From: Burhinus oedicnemus
Lineage: Eukaryota; Chordata; Aves; Charadriiformes; Burhinidae
Assembly: GCA_008921705.1 (NCBI GenBank)
Contig: VFFE01006813.1
Location: 164,416-228,415 of the forward strand
Direction: 5' to 3'
Length of the DNA stretch: 64,000 nt
Shown piece after piece: positions 1 through 14,929 of the stretch. Below the pieces are notes generated by a model that saw only the letters and a list, made by a program, of their open reading frames with translations, was not told the origin of the DNA and searched no databases. Position 1 is the stretch's first letter, and each line of letters starts with the position of its first letter. The translations under genes and the position numbers were made by a program.

Positions 1-517
1 TTCCAGAGTCAGCCCAGTCTCGGCCGGGTCAGCGGCACTGGTTCCTGCCCGGTCCTGGAGCACAGCCCTCCGACCAGTTTGCCATAGGCAGGGAATCGCC
101 TGGCACAGCTCCCTGGGACACCTACCAAACTTTCTGTTCTCATGTGAACATCTGATGAGTCCTCTGACTACATCAGAGTAGGCTATATACAAAGCTGGAT
201 TTCAATCAACGTTCATGAACTATTACTGCTCATTAAGTTAACAAGAAATACAGCAAAATCTGCTGGAATCAGCCATGGCATTTACAGCGGGGCTGTCTGT
301 ATCTGCTTGAGTTTGTGGCTTGAAACTAATGGCATGCCCACTTTATGCAAAGCCTTTTGTTCTCAGTGAGCAAATATTTTTTCAAATTATCTGCGTAACG
401 TGTACAAGGAGCAATAAAAGCAGTGCAGGTAGCCACAGAGCATGGTGGGAGGGACTGGAGTGTAGCTGGGATACTGTAAGTAACACAAATGAAACACAGA
501 GGGTTACAGAATAAAAA

Positions 518-604
518 ATATAAATATAAATATAAATGTAAGTCTAAATATAAATATAAATATAAATATAAATATAAATATAAATATAAATATAAATATA
601 AATT
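518..604 (+). repeat. Hexanucleotide microsatellite (TAAATA)n
   Basis: Nine uninterrupted TAAATA units run from 545 to 598. They are preceded by a slightly interrupted copy of the same repeat from 518 and followed by a broken unit. On the reverse strand this reads as an open frame of alternating Leu-Tyr, which is an artefact of the repeat. It lies in SLC2A10 intron 1. Confidence 0.95.
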
Positions 605-1083
605 AAATGTAGCCATCACTGAGAAATAACCTTTATTGCTAGCTGTAATTAAAGGCTGAATAGAGACAATTCTTAGTAAACACAGATTTTGAGGGGAAAA
701 AAGCCCTTAGGTAGGGTGAGGAAAATTTTCCATGGTCTGGTGGTTGTGTCCACGTTCTTTCCACTTACAGTCTACTGAAACTGAGTATTTCTGATTAAAC
801 AAAACCAATGTGAGCATACAGATAGTATTATATACAGATAGTTTGTGCTGGAAACCAGCACAAACCTCTAAGCTAAGGCACTTTACCTGTGCCTTCGAAA
901 TTGTAACTGGGGAGGGAGGTCACTGTCACTGCCATTCCCCAGCGGTCCCTGCATCAGCACTGGCTCTTGTGCCCTGTTCAATCCCCCCTGCCGTAGCATG
1001 ACTAATGGTTCACACGTGCTCACCCTTTTATCCCCTCCCCAGGGCGAGAAGCGTGTGTAGCAAGCACCTTGGTTTTCAAGGGT

Positions 1084-1150
1084 CGTTTGGGGTGGGTTGG
1101 TTGGTTGGTTGATTTGGGTTTGGTTTGGTTTTGCTGTTGTTTTTTCTTAT
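1084..1150. repeat. G/T-rich low-complexity tract (GGTT/GGTTT)
   Basis: The stretch is made of ggttggttggttggtt followed by gggtttggtttggtttt and a T-run. On the other strand it is an A/C tract of the AACC/AAACC type seen elsewhere in this window. Confidence 0.85.
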
Positions 1151-1931
1151 TTTAACTAAACCTGCATACTTAGTAAACTTGCATGGCCAGCTATATGGTC
1201 AGGGTAAGGTCAAAGAATTGCTTCTTGTATTTGGGGCAGGCAACAGTGAGCTTTTCAGCTCGTGATGAAATTTGTCCTGTAGTCTTGAACCTGAGAAGGT
1301 TGTGCCCAGCTCAGGGATCTTGGGTGCTGCGTGCTGTAGAAGGAAGGATGAAGAAATCAGGGCCACGCACACAAAGTCATGCTGAGAATGCACGATTAAC
1401 TAGGAGAAATAAACTTTTGCGAGCAGCGTTTTTAATGACAAAGCAGGGAGTGGGAATGCAGAGCCTGCAGTGAGAGTTGATGGTGCCACATGCACCGAAA
1501 CATGAAAATGATAATGCAGAACAATTCAGAACCAGAAAGCAGAAGCTGCGTTGCCTGCACAGAACAGGTTTTGTAATTAGAATCAAGGGAGACCACAGAG
1601 GATCCCCCCATACAACTCCAGGCAGTACAAATCTCTGTCCTCCACTTAAATACAAGCGCTACCTTTGTTAACAAAGTCCTGTTTTCACGGTTCTACACCC
1701 GAAATGAGTGCCCCTGCAGTTAGTGGATATGTGTGCGGACCTGGTAGGTTGTGTGGATATTTGCAAGTGCCTCTACACGTGACCTAGTGAGCTATGGGGA
1801 AATTCAGCATCGTGGCTTTGTAGATGGAAAACTTTGGGTGTCCTGGGAGAGCTTTTTCCAGCTGGTGCATGCTGATGGCTTGCCTGCTAGTTCCAGAAAA
1901 CCAAATCTAGCATTGCCTGCTTGTTTTCCAG

Positions 1932-5947
<4,016 letters not shown>

Positions 5948-6240
5948 AACCGATGACATGCCTGCCGCATCCCCCTGAGGAGAGGAGCAGCCTGTGCCAC
6001 CCGGACAGTTCTTTTCCAGGGCTTTTAACTGGTGATCTCTGCTCAGAGACGGTTCTCACTGCAGTGCCTTAGATCTTGGGACATGCCGACAGCTGTCCTT
6101 TGGGTCCTTGGAGAATCGCTGGTCCCGGGCAGGGAACATGACCTTCCTTTGATATCTTTTATTTTTCATGGTTTATATTTCCTATCATTTAAGAGATTAA
6201 TGGTTTTGTACATAGGAATTAAAGCATAACTTTTGCTGAC
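5948..6240 (+). other. SLC2A10: SLC2A10 3' UTR, probable
   Basis: After the stop at 5945-5947 the sequence becomes AT-rich toward 6140-6230 (ttttatttttcatggtttatatttcc). It ends with an ATTAAA hexamer followed by a T-rich and GT-containing stretch. No AATAAA occurs between the stop and about 7300. The UTR would be only about 290 bases, so longer forms using later signals cannot be excluded. Confidence 0.55.
6218..6223 (+). terminator. SLC2A10: Probable polyadenylation signal ATTAAA of SLC2A10
   Basis: ATTAAA is the commonest natural variant of AATAAA. It is followed after a short gap by ataacttttgctgacagtgctctccatctgtgc, which offers a cleavage region and downstream T/GT-rich bases. Confidence 0.5.
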
Positions 6241-7489
6241 AGTGCTCTCCATCTGTGCAGTTCATTTGTGAGCAAGATACATTTTTTTTGAGGTCTTTGA
6301 AATAGTTGATGCTTTACAGAGGGCATAACAGCACAGGGGGAATGTGCCAAGCACTCAGCAGCGTACATTAATGTTGTCACCCTTTGTAATACCTACATGG
6401 GAGCCTGGAGTCTGAGATGGGAGCCAATGCAGATAAATGCCCCGTTCCTGTGGAAGCAGAACGAGTGCTAGCTCACGGGCTGCTATTTCCCACAGCGTCA
6501 AGGCCCAGCAGCTCACCTGCCTGATGACCCAAGGCCCACGCTGAACGAGCGTAGAAGTACATCTCACCTGTGTGTTTGGCTGCTTTCTTTTGTCCACAGG
6601 GGCTCCGTCGCATTCATGACCACAGTTTACATGTACAAAAATGCATGCAGTGTTCTGGTACCTTCTACAAGTTTTCCACCTCTTACAGTCGTAAGTTCTT
6701 TGATTAATTCAACCCTCTTCCTGACATATATAAATTATAAAACCCCACCCTACTAAGACCACACTCACTCCCCAAACCTTGTGAGAGAGGAGGAGCTGGT
6801 ATCCTGCTGAACAGCCAGCCTTGCCTCTTCTGAACTCCTGAAGGAAATAAGCCTGAAAGCTCAGGGTTTTCCACTGAAAATGCAACTCCTTGAAGACCAG
6901 GGAGTGCTATGCTGGGCTACCTGGCTGGCACCACATGGACAAACACAAAGGATGTGGCCATGTTACTCAAACCCCTGTCTCAAAGAGAAGCCACAAAAAC
7001 ACTGGGAAATGATCTGTCCTTAACAGAGTTAATTCAGTCCATGGCTGTCGGCTGTCTGCTGTGGAAGTGCTTTTCTCTTCCCACTGAGTGATGGGGGTCA
7101 CCCATGACCTTCCTCACCCACCTCACACCTCTGCGGCAGCTGGAATTCAGTGTTTCTGAAGTCCCTCGCACGCTGCAAATGCTGTCACCTCAAGGCAGGC
7201 AAGGACACCTGTAAAACAGAAAACGGATGCTCTTGTCCTGAAAAAAAAGCCCAGGAATACTGAGCTGAATCAGGGGTAACCCTGATTTTCTGGGGAAGAA
7301 AAAGCATCGGTGCCATCCTAGGAGTTAAAAGTCAGCCTCTGGATTATGGCTGGCAGAGTGTTGATAGCAGGGTCGTATATTCACCGGGAGATCCCTGGGC
7401 AGGAGGGATGGGAGCACAGGGATGCTTTCGTGCACCCCTATATGTATCTGGTCGGAGGGGGGAGGGTACCGCGAAGGGGCAGCGGAGCT
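6241..7489. other. Intergenic, no gene seen
   Basis: Only chance short frames occur. A good-looking splice acceptor (ttttgtccacag) ends at 6599 with an in-phase open stretch to a stop near 6760, but its translation bears no resemblance to any GLUT10 tail. It could serve an alternative terminal exon. Confidence 0.6.
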
Positions 7490-7780
7490 CACCAGCAGTT
7501 TTTCTCCCCGGGCTGTGCCCATTTGTCGCCCGCCCCGTCCGGGCGGCCCCCGGGACCGGTCCGGGGATGCACCGCGCCGGGCCCGCCGCCAGGGGACACC
7601 CCGCCACCGCCGCAACGGGGAGCTCTGCTCCGGTCCCTGCTGCCGGCGCACCCTGGCTCCCGTGTGTCAGCCTCGGGGGCAGACAGACAGACAGACAGAC
7701 AGACGCCGCCCCCCGCCACGACCGAAATCTGGGCCCACCTGGGACACAGCGTCTGAGCCAGAGGGGCCCCCCCCGCCCCG
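7490..7780. promoter_or_regulatory. CpG island, candidate promoter
   Basis: I count about 23 CpG dinucleotides within 7501-7680, in sequence that is overwhelmingly G+C, flanked by CpG-poor DNA. It starts about 1.25 kb beyond the probable SLC2A10 poly(A) site. In vertebrates such islands usually mark promoters. The nearest downstream gene expected by synteny is EYA2 on the + strand. Long open frames in both strands here (up to about 200 codons) are Pro/Arg/Gly-rich by-products of GC content. No clear first exon/donor could be assigned. Confidence 0.6.
7681..7704 (+). repeat. Tetranucleotide microsatellite (AGAC)6
   Basis: Six perfect AGAC units sit directly at the 3' shoulder of the CpG island. 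Confidence 0.97.
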
Positions 7781-9389
7781 CAGAGCAGGGGTGCTGCTGC
7801 CCCCCCTCACCCCCCCATGCTGTGCCTCCGGGCTCGATGGGAATGGGAATTCAGGGGCACCCCGGCATGGGGGTGGGCAGGCAGCTGGGGCTGCCCTGGG
7901 GGGCGAGGGGAAGGGGATGGAGCCCCCTTGGGACTCGTGAGGGGGTCACGGGGGCTGGCTGCTGGGGCAGCAAGCAGGGCTGGGTGGGTTGGGGGGGTGG
8001 ACAGGCGAGTTAGCTCTGGGGGCAGCAAACAGGGCTACTGAAATGGCCAGGTTCTGTAGGTGATGGAACAGAGAGCTGTAAATTAGCTTGTGGTAAAAGA
8101 GGATTAATAATCCCAAGGTAAGGGGGCTATGGTTCCCGCTTTCTTCAGAAAAACATGATGCAACTTTCCAAACCCGGCAGCTTCAGCCCGTAAGGCGGGG
8201 GGAATGTGCAGGGGGCCGTGCCGCTCATCGCCCGAAGCCCGCCGTGTTGGGGTGCCTCTGCTTGCACAGAACGGGCCAGCTGGTGTCACGGGGTCCTGCA
8301 TCTCCATCGCAGCAGAGCTGGTGGGACTGAAAAATGGAAAGGCCGTAGAGAATTGTTTAAATGAGGAGCCAAAGGCAAGTCAGAGGGTGTAGAAATTCAG
8401 ACTTGCACCCCTTGCGAGGAGGATGTGGCCAGTATCCGTGGAAAGAGCAGCAGGGAAATAAATGGTACAGCTGCAATAAAGAAGGCGAGTTTGACCATGT
8501 GTAGTACTGGCAGACCCACAAATATTATATTATTAAGCAACAAATCAAGGGCAAAACTTAGAGGTGCTTCTGTCCCTATACTAGAATTTAAAAAAACAAA
8601 CAAACAAAAAAAAACCAACCCAAAAAAACCCAAGAAAAGATAATGCTAGGCTTTCCCCTTGCTCTGAATGATAACCCCAGTATCACTACAAATTTCTTGA
8701 GATGGGAAATCGCAGATTCCAACCGGAAAAATGTAGAGCCAGGACTGTGTTACCAACCCCTGATCAGGATAAAGGTAACAATCAGCAAATATAAAATGAG
8801 ATTAGAGAAGCTAGTCAGCTCAGAGATCCATCAGGGAGAAAAAAAAAATATATATTTTTGGATAGGATAATGAGCCTCCTGGAACAAGGCGTGCTGGGAG
8901 TGGCGAGGAGGGCTGCTCTGGGTTTGGTGGGGAGTGGTGCACAGAACCTGCTTCACAAGGTGTTTGTGGGAGACCTGCTCTCTGCGAGCGACCACAAAAC
9001 AACCAATTTAATGCTGTAGTGGGAGAAAGCACACCAAATAAATCCAGCGTGTGGCTCTGCGATTTCAAGAAAGGGAACTATGAAAAAATAAGGTGATTAG
9101 TCAATAACAACAAAACAAAAAGGAACAGACAGAAAGCAAGGAGCCTGCAGGCAGTCTGGAGGCGATTAAAAAATGCTCTATTAAAGCCCAAGTAAAACAT
9201 GTGCCACAACTCAAAAAGAACTGAGGTCCTGAAAAACACCCTGCCTGACTCACTGCTAAGGTTAAGGAGGTATCACAGGGAGAAGGTCAGCGTTTTAAAA
9301 GTGGAAAGGTTTCCCACATGAGGAGAAAAGGAAAACCCATAAAACATAGCAAGTAAAGTGTAGACAGAAAATTAAAAGAGCTAAAAGAG
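7781..9389. other. G-rich shoulder of CpG island, then non-coding
   Basis: From 7780 to 8040 the + strand is strongly G-rich with many G-runs. A weaker CpG cluster lies at 8180-8245. From 8586 to 8638 there is an A/C low-complexity tract (aaaaaaacaaacaaacaaaaaaaaaccaacccaaaaaaaccc). From 8640 onward the sequence is A-rich on the + strand and may already belong to the degraded 5' part of the LINE that is recognisable from about 9390. Confidence 0.55.
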
Positions 9390-10335
9390 AGCATGAAGGT
9401 CTCCTTGCAAAGATCTTTAGGGAAAAAAAGTTTCTTTAAATCTGTCAGAAGTAAGGAGCTGGCTAGGGAGCCATTGCTCAATACAAAGGTGCAGTTGGGC
9501 ACAGAGGAGGATAAGGCACGACAAGGCAGCTCGGGCACTTCTTTGTGTCGGTCTTCACTGCTGCAGAGATTTGGGAGATCCCCACACCCAGTTCATTCTT
9601 TGGAGCCTGTAAGTTAGAGAAACGACATCAATGTGACTTTACAAATGGCTACTGTACCAGAGGACTGGCAGGCTGCTAGTGTGGCTCCCACCTACAAACC
9701 AAGCTCTGGAAGGGGACCTTGGGAGCTAGAGGTGAGTGTCACCTGCTGGGGTGGAAGGGTCTGCACCAGCAGTGAGCACATGGGCAGACAGGTGGGTGGG
9801 AAAGAGCCAGCAGACACTGCTGCCGGAGAGGGAAAGCTTGCCTTGCCAGCATGCTGGGACTCTAGGAAAATATCAGTATGCACATGGATAGGGAGAAACC
9901 AACAGAAAGAGCAGATAAAATAATTTTGCCAAAAGCTTTTTAAAAATATCTTAAAAATTTACATTGCCAAAGGGTTGAAACCAAGGTCCTTTTATGGATT
10001 GAAACCTAATTAAGATACTGTAGGTAGCAAAGCGCAGGGTTTAACAGACAGTTTTTGAGGACAAATGAGATTCAGCAACGGGGTTGCCCAAGAATCTCTG
10101 CTGGGTCTGGTTTTATTCCACATCTTCTTTCGTGGCATTGGGAAGGGAACAGACAGCAAAATCTCCAGCTTTGTGGATGATGCTAAAGCCCTTTTGGAAA
10201 ATAAAATGTTTTGCCAGTGACAAACAGCTCTGGAAGAACCTTGCAGAAGTGAGTGAGTGGGCAAGAAGGGCAGCTGGGGTGGAAGTGCCAGGGAAAGCTG
10301 CAGGCTGGTGCCAGAAGCCTCTGGAAGCCGTCTGA
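9390..10335 (+). mobile_element. CR1-like LINE, degraded ORF2 reverse-transcriptase fragment
   Basis: Three pieces are in the order expected of CR1 ORF2, in different frames. First, 9417-9560 reads GKKSFFKSV and then PLLNTKVQLGTEEDKA, like the CR1 linker before RT. Second, 9654-9695 reads VPEDWQAASVAP, like the RT-start motif P-E-D-W-x-x-A-x-V-x-P. Third, 10083-10190 reads GVAQESLLGLVLFHIF followed by SSFVDDAKAL, matching the CR1 RT pattern G-V-P-Q-G-S-x-L-G-x-V-L-F-x-I-F and the F-x-D-D box (FVDD at 10170-10181). It is followed by LWKNLAEVSEWARRA. Frameshifts, stops and a missing middle show it is dead. Confidence 0.8.
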
Positions 10336-10860
10336 GGTTAGCGTGGGTTGGAGGAGTCCTCGGCCGGGCGAGCTAGCTCCCTCCATCATTGTCTAACTGG
10401 ACAAACGTGTCCCCACTCTAAATTTGTGACCCATTAACGTAGCAACAGGCTGTTTCTCTTTTTCTCTCCCCTGAGGCCGAGACCTCATAAGACTAGAGGA
10501 TACAGAAATGCTTGAGGCAGTGATAAATCTTCTTTAGTGGGCTTTTATTTCCTTTTCTTTCACAATATTTTCTTTAGTTTCCTAGCCAAATTTTTTCTAA
10601 GGAAAGATTTCTGACTTCCTTTGAGCCACAGCTCAACATCTGTCCACATTGGGGGCTGAAGTAATACACTGTTAAGGGGTTTTGATGTCAAGCCCAAAAC
10701 CCCACCAGGGATTTATGCAGCTCTCCCCTTTCCTCCCTCCTCCTCTTCAAACAGCCTTTCATTTGCTCTCACTAATTGTGCTGTCATGCCTTTCTTTTTT
10801 CCCCCGGTTGTGCAGACAGCCTTTCATGCAGACAGGTTTCGGTGACAGATGCCTGTGCCA

Positions 10861-10935
10861 TGAGCTTTCCGAGGAGGCGGGTTGCGCTGCCGAGCGCGCG
10901 CATCGTCTGAACGCGCCGAGCCGCGCTGAAATGAT
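10861..10935. promoter_or_regulatory. Short dense CpG cluster
   Basis: About a dozen or more CpGs lie in 75 bases, including gccgagcgcgcgcatcg and gaacgcgccgagccgcgc, in otherwise CpG-poor DNA. It is too short for a standard CpG island. It could be a small promoter or enhancer that escapes methylation, or residual GC-rich sequence. Confidence 0.35.
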
Positions 10936-13900
10936 CCAGGCACCCATCCAGCCCGGGGACAGATTAGGCAGTGGCTTTCCTGGCCCCCCCCCCTCCCTGA
11001 GGAGCTGCTGGATAATCGCTGCCGGTCGGGAGAGCCCTGCCAGCCCCAGCCCACCCACAGATACCACTTGCTCCTGTAAGTCTTCAGGAGGATTCGGGCT
11101 GGGGACAAGGACACCACAAAGCCTGGTGTCCCAGGGGAGGTGGCTGTGGGTAAGAGGAGCGCAGCCAGGATGGGGAGGGATTGCACGAGGTTGAACAGAG
11201 CGGTTCTGGGCTGTGCCCCCGTCCCCAGGCACACACAGCCAGAGCCGCATGGTGGCTGTGAAGACCGTCGCTTTCGATGACTTGCATGAAATTGTGAAAC
11301 AGGGCTTGGCCCCGGGGACCACGTAAATCAACCTGCTCAAATGGAAACCTGCTCTCAGGCCTTGCCAACGAAAGGAGAACAACGCTTTTGAGCAGCTACC
11401 AGATCTGAAGGCATCTGGGCCACAACCAGAAGCTAACCCTGAAGAGACTCAAGGCTTGAATTTCCTCAAAGCTGTGTTTGTGCCCAGGGAAGACTTTGTT
11501 GTTGGCAGGAAGACTGGGATATAGCAAGTGGGGGCAATGCACGTCTCGCATTCATAGACGATCCTTATCCTGTTATCTCTGTTTTCCAGCTCTTCTTTTG
11601 GTCAGAGGATAGGGAGGACAGTGAGTGGCTAACCCTGATTATCAGCCAGCTCACACAGAGCTCCTCAGAGGGGGCTGGGTGACCAGTTTTGGGACCTCTG
11701 CTGCCCCTTCCCCACAGGGTGCTTGTCCCAGCAGCCCCACACACCTCCTGGTGCTCCCCCGCGTCCCCATCTCCTCCCTGTTGAAAAGGAAATAGCTGCA
11801 AAAGCCACTGCCCTGGGGTCCATGCTACAGGGTCAATACTATGCCAGAGCCAGAGGGGGAAGTGAACTAGATGTTTATCCCTTTTTTTTTATCTGATTAG
11901 ATTTTTTTTTCTCTTGTGTTTTAAATGCCTGTCTGCAAAGATTTCCGAGAGAGATGGAGAAGAATTTTATCTATCCCAGTGTCTGCAGACTCGCGCAGGG
12001 ACAGGCTGGGAGGTGGCAGGGTCAGGGGCACTCAGCACTGGATTGCAGGGGGTTTTAAGTGAAGTTACAGTGCACCGTCAGGGTGGACTTTTAAAAAGCA
12101 CTGCTGACAACCACCACCACCCCACCACCACATGTGCGCCTGTACTGTGCCACAGTCAAAACCTGAATGAGGTAAGGAATAAGTACAAACCTTGGCTCGT
12201 TATTGCTGGTCCAGACTGACTTGAGAAACCAGCTTGTGCACAGGCGATGTAAAGTTTGAGGGGCACCACGTACCATCACCGAGTCCTCGAGCTCCAGCCG
12301 TGGTGACGCGATCTAGGTGACAGACTGAAAACAGAGGGAAGTGTCAGTCCCTGTTGCAAATGCTCCCGTAGCTCAGCAGAGAAACACAGGGATGGGGATC
12401 CGCATCGCTCTTGTGCATGTGAAGGCAGCGTGTTCAAGGACTGGATCCTGCTTAGTCTCTGCTCGGGGGGATACAGGGCTGGATGAAAGGAGCCAGGATA
12501 CATGAAATACGATAACTGGAAAAAATACAAACCAGAAGATGGGCTGTTTAATGCACTACAGATCCAGCAAAACAACCAGAGCCGAACAAAAACATACCTC
12601 GTATAGGAACAAAGATATCGGCTCGACCCAGGGAGAACCTGGAAGGAGAAGGGTGTGTTGAGATGTGCTTTGTTAGCTTGTCTGTCTCCAGGCACCGCGT
12701 GGATCAGACCCAAGCCCAGTCTCTGGTGGTGACTTTCTCCTTTCACTGCATCTTTCCTGTCCTCTCCCAAGTGCTCCTTCCAGCACAAGCACCTCCAAAC
12801 TCCCCACGTTTGGTGGCTATGGCCTGTGCCCTTGGTCTTCCTGCTCCGTCTGGCCTTCTTGCTGCTGCTTCTGCCTCTGGCCTCCGCTCCCCCAGCCCTC
12901 AGGTCTTCCCTTTGCTTATTGAATTAGCAGAAGGAGAGTTGCTGTCACTTTTAACAACAGAAGTAAAGCAGAGACAGAAAAATAAGGTCTCACCCAAACA
13001 CCAGGATGCTGATGGTTTGCAGAAGGAGTTGCTCTGACAGGTCACCCACCTGGAAATGTCTGTATGGAGACAAGATACCTCGGGCTGGGCTGGGAGCGAG
13101 ACCTGAGGTGGGGCACTTGGCAATGCAGAAACCACCGCTCTGTCCCTGGACCGATCCCGACAGATTCAGCCTCTGAGTAAGCAGGAATCACATAATTACC
13201 TTTACTGGTGAGTTTTTCCAGTTGTCTCTAGGTACTTTTGAGCCACTGAGCTGAGCTCTCCGCACTAGGAATCGTTTTCTCCTTCCCACAATGGCAGGAG
13301 CTGCAAGGAGCTGTCAGGAGCCCTTTCCCCTTGGAAAGGCCCTCTGTCAGGGTTTGGGGGAAACACTCTTGCTTGGGCACCACGGTCCCACCGTGACAAT
13401 CCTGGCACCACAGCCATGGCTGTATCTGCACTCACCGACAGCTCTTGGGGGTAACAACCACCCCTTTGTTCCCACTTAAACTCACAGCTGAGTGCCGGTG
13501 CATGTTGTGACCTCCTGCAGCAATACAAATAAAAATGTCAGTACTATGACTATTAATAGTGTTTCTATTCCTGCTGCCATTATGATTGCTTTTGCTACTA
13601 TTAATAATAATATTTACATATGCAAAACCACAGATGCAAAACAGATGGTTTGGTTAGAACCTCTGAAAAAACTTGTCTCTGCCACATATATTTATGACAA
13701 AGACAGAGAGTTAACCACACAGAGTGCCATATAGAGAACAAATAGACGGGGAAAAAGAATGAAATAATTCCTTCCATATTCCCAACAGAAGCCAAAACTC
13801 ATCCATTCCCTCTCTCTGCTTCTCTCCGTTCTAGCATTTGAGACTCTTTTCCAATACCAGGTCAGGGATGGTTTCCATATTTGTTCAGACTTGTCTAATT

Positions 13901-14720
13901 TTATTTTCCAGTTCAGCTATTATTTTTTCAGATGCAGCTTTTCCTGATGGATGGAAAATACAAAAGGAATCTCTCATCTGCTCCCTGCAAGCTTTTTCCT
14001 GACCGCTGGGAAGCTCAGGCAGTATTCCAGGCCTGGAGTAAACCTTGCCTTGTGGAGAAAACTTGATCCTTGTTTGCTGAGTTCACACGTCTGGGAATAA
14101 TTTAAGCTAAGGGGAAAAGTAAAAGTGAGAAAGACAACCACCGTCCCTGAGCTCATCTCGTTCCCTTCACCATGCAGCCCTGCCTGGGAGGACGTCCGTG
14201 GTCTTACGAGATGAACCACTGCATCTCCACTACTGGCCTATACTGTAAAGAGAGAAAGCAGCAGCACAGGGCAGGGCAAGAATTTGGGCAGTTTCACAGA
14301 AACAGAGAGTAATGGAGAGTCTGTCAGCAACATGGCATCACCCTCTGCTTACAGTGGTGGCTGCTGTAGGGCTGGGCTTCCAGTAGCATAGAGTGGAGGG
14401 CCTTGGCTTGAGCAGCCACCTTGGTCTTTGCTCCTGGTTTTCCTGCAAGGATGAGGAGAAACAGAAGGACAAGGCCGAAACAAGGACCTCTCTTGCCTGC
14501 ATGGATAAGTAGCCTTGAACTAGAATTATGCAGGAGTCCCACGAGCACAAATGGCTTCCTTGTGGGCTTGCTTTGGTCTCTTGTCCATATACGTGTGGTT
14601 GCCATAGGCACACGCGGATGTGGCCAACATGACTCCCCAGCCCTTTTCCACTGGCAAACACCCTCAGGGACACCCTGATCTCCCCGAGCAGCCCCAGGCC
14701 CAGCTGCTCCTTCTATGAGC
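10936..14720. other. Non-coding, no gene recognised
   Basis: Mixed-GC intergenic or intronic sequence with short overlapping frames on both strands and no recognisable protein motif. A T-rich block (11880-11915) and a CCACCACC-rich stretch (12108-12132) are present. A homology search of the pieces would be needed to exclude small exons. Confidence 0.5.
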
Positions 14721-14749
14721 AGGAGGAGGAAGAAGAGGAGGAAGAAGGG
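14721..14749 (+). repeat. Purine-only (GGA/GAA) tract
   Basis: Twenty-nine consecutive purines, aggaggaggaagaagagg and onward, arranged as GGA/GAA triplets. Mirror-like polypurine tracts can form triplex DNA; here it is simply low complexity. Confidence 0.9.
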
Positions 14750-14809
14750 TCTATATGCTCTGCCACCACACAGCAATGCTTAAATGGACAAAGCCACCGA
14801 ATGGCATGC

Positions 14810-14920
14810 TAATGAGTACAGCGCAGCATCCCTGGGCACTAATGAGTAATAAAGTGCCCCAGAAACTAAAGAGCCCCCAAGTACTACTGAGGACTAAATA
14901 GTCCCCAAATACTCACATCT
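14810..14920 (+). repeat. Four degenerate tandem units of about 28 bases
   Basis: Units start at about 14810, 14838, 14865 and 14893. Each begins CTAATGAGTA, ACTAATGAGTA, ACTAAAGAG or ACTAAATAG and then has a C-run (cccc) and AAGTACT/AAATACT-like bases. The units are 27-28 bases long and well diverged, so it is an old minisatellite-like duplication. Confidence 0.55.
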
Positions 14921-14929
14921 CTCTCAGGT

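Larger units (their letters stand above)
1..1931 (+). other. SLC2A10: SLC2A10 intron 1 (3' part); no exon 1 found
   Basis: The exon 2 acceptor is ttgttttccag, ending at 1931, and it leaves exon 2 two bases into a codon. Exon 1 must therefore end one base into a codon, as in human SLC2A10 where exon 1 ends ATGG. I looked for ATGG followed by GT in 1-1900 and found none. A similar-looking site, ATGGTCAGG|gtaagg at 1195-1209, has the wrong phase. The frame stays open upstream of the acceptor to an ATG at 1751, but that stretch shows no transporter homology and is read as intron. The first roughly 80 bases are GC-richer than the rest, which may mean the promoter and exon 1 lie just outside the window. 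Confidence 0.7.

Noticed and set aside
326..619. Leu-Tyr repeat protein on the - strand
   Set aside because: It is the translation of the (TAAATA)n microsatellite.
1751..1931. In-frame ATG upstream of SLC2A10 exon 2
   Set aside because: The added residues show no transporter character, and a good polypyrimidine/AG acceptor ends at 1931 where GLUT10 homology begins.
6600..6760. Alternative SLC2A10 last exon after the acceptor at 6599
   Set aside because: In phase, but the translation does not resemble GLUT10 tails, and it lies beyond the probable poly(A) signal; kept only as an alternative.
7344..8013. Long frames on both strands (up to about 200 codons) across the CpG island
   Set aside because: Pro/Gly/Arg-rich translations in several overlapping frames are expected from GC-rich DNA with few stops; no domain and no splice context.
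10682..11382. Frames of 170-207 codons on both strands
   Set aside because: They overlap each other on opposite strands around a CpG cluster, and no family resemblance was found.
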